The notes under the pieces were generated by a model. The model had not been told where the DNA came from and made no database searches. It was given only the letters and a program-made list of their open reading frames with translations. Shown here one piece after another: positions 10,293 through 17,998 of a DNA stretch of 64,000 nt. Source of the stretch: Nodularia sp. LEGE 06071 (GTDB taxonomy: Bacteria > Cyanobacteriota > Cyanobacteriia > Cyanobacteriales > Nostocaceae); contig NZ_JADEWH010000014.1 of the NCBI RefSeq assembly GCF_015207755.1, positions 62,001 to 126,000 on the forward strand. Reading direction: 5' to 3'. Position numbers and translations under genes: made by a program. Position 1 is the first letter of the stretch. Every line of letters begins with the position of its first letter.

Positions 10293-11939
10293 ATGTTCCT
10301 CACCCAAACCGTTCCCCGTCAAAGAGAAATCATCGAAGTAGTCCTCCGCAATGGCTGGGACTATATGCGAAGGCTGCTGACTGGTGGTAAAGCTGATCAA
10401 CCCCAGCTACCCACACCTGCGGTGCTAAAAAATATCCTGGTAGACTTGGGGCCAGTTTATGTCAAACTTGGTCAGCTACTTTCTACCCGTCCAGACTTAC
10501 TGAACGCCGCCTACATTGAGGAACTTTCCACTCTCCAAGACGAAGTACCCCCAGTTCCCTGGTCAGAAGTAGAAGTATTCATCCGCAAGCACCTCAAACG
10601 CCCCCTAGAAGAAACCTTCAGTACAATTAATCCTGTCCCCGTAGCGGCGGGATCAATCGCCCAGACTCATCGCGCCACATTGGTAGATGGTCGAGAAGTA
10701 GCTTTGAAAGTGCAACGTCCGGGAATTGCTCTCACCGTTGCTCAAGATATCGCTCTCATTCAAGGTATTGCTGATTTAGTAGCCCGTACAGATTTTGGGC
10801 AAACCTACGACATCAAATCCGTCGCTCAAGAATTTACGAAAGCTTTAGAAGACGAGTTAGATTTTACCCTAGAAGCTGGTTTTACCGATGAGCTGCGACG
10901 GAATTTATCGCGTAGTCGCTGGTTTGATCCCACACAACTGGTAGTTGCAGAAATTTTCTGGGACATAACCACCGAAAAATTATTGGTCATGGAATGGCTG
11001 GATGGAGTCCCGTTGCTCTCAGCGAATTTGGTCAGCATTGAAAACGGTAAAAACGCTGATACACAAAGGCAAGAAATTACTACTTTGCTATTTCGAGCTT
11101 TTTTCCAGCAACTATATATTGATGGTTTCTTTCATGCTGATCCCCATCCTGGGAATTTATTTTATCTCGCAGATGGTCGCATTGCGCTTTTAGACTGTGG
11201 AATGGTGGGCAGGCTTGATCCCCGCACCCAGCAGATATTAACAGAAATGCTCTTAGCCATCATTGATTTAGATGCAGGTCGCTGCGCTCAATTAACTTTG
11301 CAGTTAGCAGATTCTTCTCAGCCAGTGATTTTGTCACGGTTAGAAAATGATTACGACCGGATGTTGCGGAAGTATCATAATGTCAGCTTGACTGAAATGA
11401 ATTTTAGTCAGGTAATTTATGAAATTTTGCAAGTCGCCCGTAACAATAAAATTCGCTTACCCAGCAATATGGGCTTATATGCCAAAACCCTGGCTAACTT
11501 AGAAGGTGTAGCCCGGACATTCAACCCAGAAGTAAATTTATTTGATGAAATCAAGCCATTAATTACAGACTTGTTTCGGCGGCAATTATTGGGCGATAAT
11601 CCAGTGCGATCGCTTTTAAGAACTGCCCTAGACATTAAGAGTTTATCATTACAATCTCCCCGGCAAATTGAACTGTTATTAGATCGAGTTACCTCGGAAA
11701 CCCTACAGTGGAATCTCTCCCTGAATGGTTTAGATGGTATGCGGCGCACTCTGGATGATGCGGCTAACAGATTATCTTTTAGCATTTTGGTAGGTTCTCT
11801 GATTATGGGAGCCGCGATTATTTCCACCAAAGCCCAAACAACTCAACTTTCTTTTTTAAGTAGTGTCCTCTTTGCTGCTGCCAGTTTATTAGGTTTGTGG
11901 CTAGTTTTTAGTATTCTGCGGTCTGGGCGGTTAAAGTAA
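10293..11939 (+). CDS. ABC1/UbiB-family atypical kinase
   Basis: 548 residues, the usual UbiB/ABC1K length. The N-terminal KxGQ-type motif KLGQLLSTRPDLL lies near residue 56, with the Ala-rich nucleotide loop AAGSIAQTHRA near 112. The catalytic segment FHADPHPGNLFYL near 280 and LLDCGMVGRL (DFG-like) near 300 follow. A pair of C-terminal hydrophobic helices (about 500-540) suggests membrane attachment. Family members support quinone or isoprenoid-lipid metabolism; cyanobacteria carry several paralogues, so the exact pathway is unknown. The ATG at 10293 directly follows a C/T-rich repeated stretch, so no clear Shine-Dalgarno is seen. Confidence 0.9.
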   Translation: MFLTQTVPRQREIIEVVLRNGWDYMRRLLTGGKADQPQLPTPAVLKNILVDLGPVYVKLGQLLSTRPDLLNAAYIEELSTLQDEVPPVPWSEVEVFIRKHLKRPLEETFSTINPVPVAAGSIAQTHRATLVDGREVALKVQRPGIALTVAQDIALIQGIADLVARTDFGQTYDIKSVAQEFTKALEDELDFTLEAGFTDELRRNLSRSRWFDPTQLVVAEIFWDITTEKLLVMEWLDGVPLLSANLVSIENGKNADTQRQEITTLLFRAFFQQLYIDGFFHADPHPGNLFYLADGRIALLDCGMVGRLDPRTQQILTEMLLAIIDLDAGRCAQLTLQLADSSQPVILSRLENDYDRMLRKYHNVSLTEMNFSQVIYEILQVARNNKIRLPSNMGLYAKTLANLEGVARTFNPEVNLFDEIKPLITDLFRRQLLGDNPVRSLLRTALDIKSLSLQSPRQIELLLDRVTSETLQWNLSLNGLDGMRRTLDDAANRLSFSILVGSLIMGAAIISTKAQTTQLSFLSSVLFAAASLLGLWLVFSILRSGRLK

Positions 11940-12367
11940 TACCAATTTAAGATAAAGATGCATAAATAGAATTTAACCAGACATCCAGTTCCCCTCCTCG
12001 CTTGCCTACGGTGTACACACAAGTCCTACCTGTCTGCTTTTGAGCTTGTTCTGCCCCCTAAATCCCCCAAACTTGGGGGACTTTGAAAATTCTTGTTCCC
12101 CCAGAATTGGGGGTTAGGGGGCGATTCGATCACTTGTGTGTACACGGTAGCCTCGCTTGCGGGGAGGGGTTAGGGGTGGGGTCGAAATAATATGCAGCCT
12201 CACAAATAATTGGTATAACCCTTGTATTTATTAACTGGGTAATTCCCAGCCAAAGCAATCATGACATCTGTGAAAAAAAACTGGGCTTCATTCTTGATAA
12301 CAGTAGATGAACACAGATAAATCATGGGTGTGCATCTGTATTTATCTGTGGTTAGAATATCAAATTT
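11940..12367. other. Intergenic region holding a 190-bp palindromic repeat
   Basis: There is no ORF here. Most of the interval is the dispersed element at 11990-12181. After it an inverted repeat CACAGATAAA...TTTATCTGTG (12312-12350) sits 17 bp before the ABC ATPase start; it could act as a hairpin or operator. Confidence 0.6.
11990..12181 (+). repeat. MITE-like palindromic dispersed repeat, copy 1
   Basis: About 190 bp with long imperfect terminal inverted repeats. The left end contains TCGCTTGCC then GTGTACACACAAGT; the right end, read backwards, contains CGCAAGCGAGG then GTGTACACACAAGT. The interior has two GGGGGA/TCCCCC hairpins. Related copies lie at 46134-46358 and 49148-49331, both in the opposite orientation. 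No transposase is encoded. Confidence 0.85.
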
Positions 12368-13348
12368 ATGTCAATTATCTCTGTTAAAAATCTGTCTAAA
12401 TTTTACCCAGTTGCTGTTAAAGAACCGGGGATAAAAGGCACGCTCAACCACTTTTTCCGGCGCACCTACCGTTCAATTAAAGCAGTTCAAGATGTTTCCT
12501 TTGAAATAGCACCTGGTGAAGTAGTAGGTTTTTTAGGCCCCAATGGTGCAGGTAAAACCACCACCCTGAAAATGCTCACAGGGCTGATTCATCCTTCTGA
12601 TGGTACAGTCAGAGTTGCTGGACAAGTGCCATTTCTTCGCCAAGAGGCATTTCTGCAAAAAATTACCTTAGTCATGGGGCAGAAACAGCAGTTACTTTGG
12701 GACTTACCCGCACTAGATTCTTTGAGAATTAACGCTGCTGTGTATAACATCTCTCATAAAGAATTTCAAAAGCGAGTCGGGGAATTAACAGAGATGCTGA
12801 CACTGGAAGGTAAGCTTACCCAACCAGTGCGGAAATTGTCTTTAGGTGAACGGATGAAAGCAGAACTGTTAGCCGCACTTTTACATCATCCTCATGTATT
12901 ATTTCTGGATGAACCGACACTAGGACTAGATGTGAATGCACAGGTAGCTGTGCGCGATTTTCTGCGCGAGTACAATCAGCGTTATCAAGCCACTGTATTA
13001 TTAACTAGCCATTACATGGCTGATATTACTGCCTTATGTGAGCGTGTGCTGTTGATTCACCAGGGAAAGCTGATGTATGACGGTAGTCTAGATGGACTGC
13101 TGCAAAATTTTGCCCCTTACCGGGAAATTAATCTTGAGTTAGCCCAGCCCCTACCCAGAGAAAAACTGATGTTTTATGGTGATGTCAAACTCTTAGAGGG
13201 GCGTGCAGTCAGTTTTATGGTCCCACAAGAGGCGCTGACTCGGACAGTATCTCAGATTTTGAATGATTTAGAAGTAATCGACTTAACAGTGACTGAACCG
13301 CCAATAGAAGAAGTCATTGGCAAGGTTTTTCAGGCGGGAGTAGTTTAA
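12368..13348 (+). CDS. ABC transporter ATP-binding protein (ABC-2 / NatA type)
   Basis: 326 residues with one nucleotide-binding domain: Walker A GPNGAGKTTTLKML near 57, Q-loop MGQKQQL, a signature variant LSLGERMKAEL, Walker B VLFLDEPTLGLD and the switch His in LTSHYM. The extra N-terminus (about 30 residues, with KGTLNHFFRRTY) and a C-terminal extension of about 80 residues match the subgroup that pairs with ABC-2/DUF990-type permeases. A permease gene follows after 19 bp. The cargo is unknown. Confidence 0.9.
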   Translation: MSIISVKNLSKFYPVAVKEPGIKGTLNHFFRRTYRSIKAVQDVSFEIAPGEVVGFLGPNGAGKTTTLKMLTGLIHPSDGTVRVAGQVPFLRQEAFLQKITLVMGQKQQLLWDLPALDSLRINAAVYNISHKEFQKRVGELTEMLTLEGKLTQPVRKLSLGERMKAELLAALLHHPHVLFLDEPTLGLDVNAQVAVRDFLREYNQRYQATVLLTSHYMADITALCERVLLIHQGKLMYDGSLDGLLQNFAPYREINLELAQPLPREKLMFYGDVKLLEGRAVSFMVPQEALTRTVSQILNDLEVIDLTVTEPPIEEVIGKVFQAGVV

Positions 13349-13367
13349 TTTTTAACTCGTAATTTAA

Positions 13368-14156
13368 GTGAACAAAAGTATTAGGAAAATCTTCACATTT
13401 CTTGCTGTTTACTACGCCTATATGGTTGAGTATCGGGCAGAACTGATTTTATGGGTTTTGTCCGGGGCTTTGCCAATTATCCTGATGGGTGTGTGGATAC
13501 AGGCGGCGCAAGGTGGCCAGTTTGGTTTAACACCTGTAGACTTTGCCCGTTATTTTATCACGGTGTTCTTTGTTAGGCAACTTACTGTTGTCTGGGTAAT
13601 TTGGGATTTTGAAAGGGAAGTAGTAGAGGGTAAGCTGTCATTCCGGTTATTACAACCCATAGACCCAGTATGGCATCATGTTGCGGCTCATGTTTCTGAA
13701 AGATTTGCCCGCATACCTTTTGCACTGCTACTGGTTGTATTGTTTTTCATCCTCTATCCTCAAGCTGTTTGGTTACCGAATTTGGGGCAATTCTTACTGT
13801 TTGGGTTAGCCGCGATGCTAGCTTTTGTGTTGCGGTTTGTAATTCAGTACACTTTTGCTTTGTTTGCCTTTTGGACAGAACGTGCTAGCGCTTTGGAAAC
13901 TTTCTGGCTGTTGTTTTATTTATTTTTGTCGGGGTTAATTGCGCCTTTAGATGTGTTTCCTGAGACTGTGCGAACAATAGTCATGTTTACGCCTTTTCCC
14001 TATTTGATTGATTTCCCTGTCAGTCTTTTGGTGGGGCTACCAGTGGATATAGGGCGAGGGTTTTTATCAATTCTCGGTTGGATATTGCTATTTTTGGGTG
14101 CAAATCGGCTGCTGTGGCGTGCAGGATTAAAACGATATTCGGGTATGGGTGCTTGA
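13368..14156 (+). CDS. ABC-2 type transporter permease
   Basis: 262 residues with about six membrane helices, starting at a GTG (13368) 19 bp after the ATPase gene. The sequence pattern (YYAYMVEYRAELILWVLSG near the N-terminus, LSFRLLQPIDPVWHHVAAH in the first large loop, GLIAPLDVFPETVRTI near the end) fits ABC-2 permeases of the DUF990-like group. Such systems usually have two different permease subunits. The second is not found here, so it is encoded elsewhere or this one forms a homodimer. Substrate unknown. Confidence 0.85.
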   Translation: MNKSIRKIFTFLAVYYAYMVEYRAELILWVLSGALPIILMGVWIQAAQGGQFGLTPVDFARYFITVFFVRQLTVVWVIWDFEREVVEGKLSFRLLQPIDPVWHHVAAHVSERFARIPFALLLVVLFFILYPQAVWLPNLGQFLLFGLAAMLAFVLRFVIQYTFALFAFWTERASALETFWLLFYLFLSGLIAPLDVFPETVRTIVMFTPFPYLIDFPVSLLVGLPVDIGRGFLSILGWILLFLGANRLLWRAGLKRYSGMGA

Positions 14157-14220
14157 TTGACCAGAAAATAGTCATGACCAGCTACCTAAATATAAATTTT
14201 TGTTACGAAAACGCTATTCT

Positions 14221-14234
14221 GTAACTTAGGCTAC
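14221..14234 (+). promoter_or_regulatory. NtcA box upstream of gifA
   Basis: GTAACTTAGGCTAC matches the NtcA consensus GTA-N8-TAC exactly. It lies 79 bp before the gifA ATG and covers the -35 area of a possible promoter with TAATAT at 14246-14251. No TAN3T box stands 22-23 bp downstream, so the geometry fits repression rather than activation. NtcA represses inactivating-factor genes in other cyanobacteria. Confidence 0.75.
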
Positions 14235-14312
14235 AGAAATTTAGTTAATATAAGAATCGAAGGGATAAATAGCTAATAATTTATAACTAAAACCATAAGG
14301 AGGACTGTGATT

Positions 14313-14513
14313 ATGTCTATTCAAGATAGAACTCGTGCGTTAGCGATGCGTCAATATCAGCAAGTGAAAAATCGTCAACAATCAATGCTGATGCGTGCGG
14401 CACAGGAACTCGGTCTTCCTGAAGAATTATCCGACTACTGGAGTCCTCTTCAAGGGAAAATTGATCCAACCACTCGGTCAATTTATGAAAGCAGCCACGC
14501 TTCAATGAGCTAG
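14313..14513 (+). CDS. gifA: Glutamine synthetase inactivating factor IF7
   Basis: 66 residues. It is recognised by its basic, disordered character and conserved segments TRALAMRQYQQ, KNRQQSMLMRAA and a C-terminal YESSHASMS. IF7 binds glutamine synthetase through Arg residues and inhibits it when ammonium is plentiful. The ATG at 14313 has AAGGAGG 9 nt upstream; a GTG six nt earlier is too close to it. The gene converges with glnA, its target, and shares its terminator. An NtcA box lies in the promoter. Recognition is by sequence memory, supported strongly by the context. Confidence 0.88.
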   Translation: MSIQDRTRALAMRQYQQVKNRQQSMLMRAAQELGLPEELSDYWSPLQGKIDPTTRSIYESSHASMS

Positions 14514-14617
14514 CACCGCTACGCGGAAGTCAAAAGTCAAAAGAGGGTTTATAGACAAAAAGTCTAGGTGACTGGATTTAAAATGGCAATAAACCCGGTT
14601 TGTGATCGTGATAAGTC

Positions 14618-14650
14618 AAAAAAAGCCACCCTTTGAGGGTGGCTAAAAAT
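14618..14650. terminator. Bidirectional terminator between gifA and glnA
   Basis: A perfect stem AGCCACCCT/AGGGTGGCT with a TTG loop at 14624-14644 is flanked by an A-run on the left and TAAAAAT on the right. It therefore gives a T-tract for transcripts from both directions and serves the two convergent genes. Confidence 0.8.
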
Positions 14651-14666
14651 TCACTACTAATCGCAA

Positions 14667-16082
14667 TTAGCAATCGTAATAGAGGTAAAACTCATAAGGG
14701 TGAGGACGCATCTGCATCTGCTTAACGTCGTTAGCCAGTTTGTAGTCAATCCAGTTTTGGATGAAGTCTTCTGAGAACACGCCTGATTCTGTTAAGAAAG
14801 CATGATCATTTTCTAGTGCTTCCAATGCCAATTCTAGAGAACCCGGTGTTGAAGGAACCTTCGCCAGTTCTTCTGGAGAGAGTTCATAGATATTTTTATC
14901 TAGGGGTTCACCAGGATGGATTTTGTTCTTGATGCCATCAATACCAGCACACAGCATGGCTGCAAATGCTAAGTAGGGGTTAGCAGTAGCATCAGGACAA
15001 CGGAACTCTAAGCGCTTGGCTTTGGGGTTATCGCCAGATAAAGGAATCCGCACAGAAGCAGAACGGTTACCTTGGGAGTAAGCCAAGTTCACAGGTGCTT
15101 CATAACCAGGTACTAGGCGTTTGTAAGAGTTAGTTGTGGGGTTGGTGATGGCCAAAAGTGCTGGTGCGTGCTTCAGGATACCACCAATGTAGTACAATCC
15201 CATGTCACTCATCCCAGCATACTTATCACCAGCAAATAGAGGTTTGCCATCTCTCCAGATGGACTGGTGACAGTGCATACCTGAACCGTTATCGCCAAAA
15301 ATTGGTTTTGGCATGAAGGTTACAGTTTTACCGTATTTTTTGGCAACATTTTTGATGACATATTTGTAAGTCATCAGCCAATCAGCAGCTTCAATCAATT
15401 TACCAAAGCGGAAACCCAGTTCACACTGACCACCGGTAGCAACTTCGTGGTGTTGTTTCTCAATTGGTACGCCGCAATCTTTCATTGTCAGCAGCATTTC
15501 GGTACGGATATCTTGGAAGCTATCCGCTGGCGATACTGGGAAGTAGCCTTCTTTGAAGCGTGTTTTGTAACCCAAGTTGGGGCTTTCTTTCCTACCAGAA
15601 TTCCAACCACCTTCTACAGAATCTACATGGTAGTAGCCTTCATGGGCATTTTGGTCATAGCGGACATCATCAAAGATAAAAAATTCAGCTTCAGGGCCAA
15701 AAAATGCTGTATCACCAAGACCAGTAGAAACTAGGTAGTCTATTGCTCGTTGAGCAATAACACGGGGACAACGGCTGTACCATTCACCTGTGCGGGGTTC
15801 TTTAATACTACAAACTATACTTAACGTTGGTTCTTTCATGAAGGGGTCGATCCAAGCAGTGTTGGGATCGAGTACCATCATCATGTCCGATTCGTTAATG
15901 TTTTTCCAACCCCGAATGCTGGAACCGTCGAAAGGTACGCCATCAGAGAAGGAACTTTCATCGATCTGGTCTTGGTACAAGGTGAGATGCTGCCAAGTTC
16001 CTGGTGTATCGATGAATTTCAGATCAATCATCTGAATGTTTTGGTCTTGGATCAATTTCAAGACTTCTTTTGGGGTTGTCAT
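14667..16082 (-). CDS. glnA: Type I glutamine synthetase
   Basis: 471 residues, the standard dodecameric GSI-beta length. It catalyses ATP-dependent formation of glutamine from glutamate and ammonium, the entry point of nitrogen into metabolism. Visible marks are the N-terminal [14 protein letters not shown], the active-site segments [35 protein letters not shown] and RVPGYEAP-like [13 protein letters not shown], and the C-terminal [13 protein letters not shown]. The ATG at 16082 has GGAG 5 nt upstream. The promoter carries an NtcA-activated arrangement at 16184-16226, and the inhibitor gene gifA lies just downstream in the opposite direction. Confidence 0.98.
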   Translation of the reverse strand: MTTPKEVLKLIQDQNIQMIDLKFIDTPGTWQHLTLYQDQIDESSFSDGVPFDGSSIRGWKNINESDMMMVLDPNTAWIDPFMKEPTLSIVCSIKEPRTGEWYSRCPRVIAQRAIDYLVSTGLGDTAFFGPEAEFFIFDDVRYDQNAHEGYYHVDSVEGGWNSGRKESPNLGYKTRFKEGYFPVSPADSFQDIRTEMLLTMKDCGVPIEKQHHEVATGGQCELGFRFGKLIEAADWLMTYKYVIKNVAKKYGKTVTFMPKPIFGDNGSGMHCHQSIWRDGKPLFAGDKYAGMSDMGLYYIGGILKHAPALLAITNPTTNSYKRLVPGYEAPVNLAYSQGNRSASVRIPLSGDNPKAKRLEFRCPDATANPYLAFAAMLCAGIDGIKNKIHPGEPLDKNIYELSPEELAKVPSTPGSLELALEALENDHAFLTESGVFSEDFIQNWIDYKLANDVKQMQMRPHPYEFYLYYDC

Positions 16083-16452
16083 TGTTACTCCTTCTCTACC
16101 TATTTCCTAAAATCAAACCAGAATCTTCCAAAGCATCCTAACCCAGATGATTTGAACCAAGTTGTAGATGACACACCTGAAATATCATAAATCCTGGACA
16201 TTAGAAGATTTTGTAGTTTTTGTTACAGCTTATCTGGATTACAGCTTATATTAACCTTTTGTCTCACATCTGCACAAAACGTAAAGTTCATCTCATAGGG
16301 GTCAACTTTGGCATAGAATCCTTAGATAGCGGATGAATTGTTTTTGTGCCGCATAAATTTTAAATAAAATAAATGGCACAAAAATTTACTGGTGCATAAG
16401 TGCAGCCAAATTAATATCAAACCATAGATAGCATTGATTGGGAGAAGTTAGA
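16083..16452. other. Divergent promoter region glnA / apcF
   Basis: A 370 bp control region. The glnA-proximal half contains the NtcA box and -10 described separately. The apcF-proximal half is A+T-rich (AAATAAAATAAAT near 16360) and must hold the apcF promoter, which I cannot assign precisely. No ORF is supported. Confidence 0.6.
16184..16226 (-). promoter_or_regulatory. NtcA-activated promoter of glnA
   Basis: On the minus strand GTAACAAAAACTAC (16226-16213) fits GTA-N8-TAC perfectly. After 23 nt comes TATGAT (16189-16184), a TAN3T -10 box. This spacing is the canonical class II NtcA activation geometry and places the transcript start near 16177, about 95 bp before the glnA ATG. Confidence 0.88.
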
Positions 16453-16962
16453 ATGCGTGATGCAGTTACAAGCTTGATTAAGAATTATGACGTTGCTGGA
16501 CGTTATTTTGATCGGAATGCGATTGACAGCCTGAAAATTTATTTTGAAAGTGGCACAGCACGGGTAAAAGCGGCGGCGGCGATTAACTCGAATGCAGCTT
16601 CGCTGGTCAAACAGGCTAGTGTTAAGTTATTTGAAGAACAGCCTGAGTTGATTCGTCCTGGCGGAAATGCCTACACAACTCGTCGTTATGCGGCTTGTCT
16701 CCGGGATATGGATTACTACCTCCGCTATGCTACCTATGCTTTGGTGGCGGGTAATATGAATGTGTTGGATGAGCGTGTACTCCAAGGATTGCGGGAAACT
16801 TACAATTCTTTGGGTGTACCTATTAGCCCGACGGTTTATGGTATCCAAATTCTCAAGAATATGGTAAAGGAACAAGTTGCAGCCGCAGGGATTGCTGATA
16901 CTGCTTTTGTGGATGAACCTTTTGATTACATGACTCGTGAGTTGAGCGAGAAGGATATTTAG
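16453..16962 (+). CDS. apcF: Allophycocyanin beta-18 subunit (phycobilisome core)
   Basis: 169 residues from the ATG at 16453; a TTG five codons upstream is rejected because phycobiliproteins of this type start with MRDAVTSLI. The bilin-binding Cys is C82 in RRYAACLRDMDYYLRYATYA, and N72 in PGGNAYTTRR is the Asn that is methylated in beta-type subunits. The C-terminus FDYMTRELSEKDI separates ApcF from ApcB. ApcF replaces one beta subunit in the core disc next to the ApcE linker and helps pass energy to photosystem II. It is monocistronic here. Confidence 0.95.
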   Translation: MRDAVTSLIKNYDVAGRYFDRNAIDSLKIYFESGTARVKAAAAINSNAASLVKQASVKLFEEQPELIRPGGNAYTTRRYAACLRDMDYYLRYATYALVAGNMNVLDERVLQGLRETYNSLGVPISPTVYGIQILKNMVKEQVAAAGIADTAFVDEPFDYMTRELSEKDI

Positions 16963-17229
16963 TATTTAGCCCTAGCGATGGGAAATCGCAGGAGAATAAA
17001 TTAAATCCGTATCGGCGGATAATATACACATCGCACTTTGGCTTTTTTGACAAGGTGCGTTTACTTTTTTTAATAATAAAAGCAGGGTAGGTTTGAGAGG
17101 ATGTTTAAAATTAATCTATAGAACCCATTTGACATCTTTTAGAAGATATGATGCGATCGCACTGGGGATAACCCCTATTATTCCGTTTCTTTTTGATCAC
17201 CGCCAACAAAATCAGCGCACCGGAAGTAA

Positions 17230-17733
17230 TTATTGCCAAATACTAGGTGCGATCGCCGCTATGATCAACAGAAAGAAAATCTCTAGGATGTAGCTAATGA
17301 AAACACTACGATTGAGCAGACCATCCCACAGGTAGCCTTGACGTTTAGAAATTTGCTGACGCTTGTGGGTTTTCGACCAACTGCCATAGATACCAGGGCT
17401 TTTCAACTTGTATGTATTGGTGAGAATATACTCAATTTCGGCAACACGGGGATAGAAACCGCGCTGAAAGTGTTTCCATTGACTTTCGAGAATCCAGAAA
17501 AATAAGGGAATAGAGCAACCTATTAAGGCGATCGCACTGGCGATGGGTTTTTGCTGTAACATCAATGCTAAGACTCCCCCAGTCCCCGTAATTCCCAGGG
17601 CTTTAATCACCCAAATCTGCTTGTTATAGTCTTCAATCGTATTTTGCAGAAAAAAGTATTCCTGTTTGAGTAAGTCTAATTCAAAATCATCGAGAGATTT
17701 AGGCTGGGGTTCAGTTGGTAATAGGTTAGACAT
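17230..17733 (-). CDS. Unidentified membrane protein divergent to the NACHT gene
   Basis: About 167 residues from the ATG at 17733 (another ATG four codons upstream at 17745). Two adjacent hydrophobic helices lie near residues 46-85 (VIKALGITGTGGVLALML and IASAIALIGCSIPLFFWIL) and a third at the C-terminus (ISYILEIFFLLIIAAIAP). A conserved-looking cytoplasmic stretch between them contains QWKHFQRGFYPRVAEIEYIL and WSKTHKRQQISKRQGYLW. The layout resembles small SLATT-like membrane proteins, but I cannot assign the family. Its start is 265 bp from the NACHT gene, which reads the other way, so a functional link is possible but unproven. Confidence 0.7.
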   Translation of the reverse strand: MSNLLPTEPQPKSLDDFELDLLKQEYFFLQNTIEDYNKQIWVIKALGITGTGGVLALMLQQKPIASAIALIGCSIPLFFWILESQWKHFQRGFYPRVAEIEYILTNTYKLKSPGIYGSWSKTHKRQQISKRQGYLWDGLLNRSVFISYILEIFFLLIIAAIAPSIWQ

Positions 17734-17998
17734 GGGTGATAGCAAACTTCACTGAGATGAAATTAGCACAATTCGTAGTTCGTGAACAAAAAAGAAAAAA
17801 TATCCCGGATTTTTCAAAGAAGTCGGGGATCTGAGCCTCTCTGAAGTGCTGTTACTTATTTAAGAGAATCTCAACACAGATAATAAGTTACAATTTCACT
17901 CAGTAAGTTAAACCTTGTCAAAAAAACACCGTTACCAGGGGTTAGGCAAGCAACATTTAACCTTTCCCTAACGGCAACATCTCACTATTCCACACACC

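Noticed and set aside
14235-14312. Glutamine riboswitch in the gifA leader
   Set aside because: The leader is short and does not show the conserved core of the glnA RNA motif; control by NtcA explains the site.
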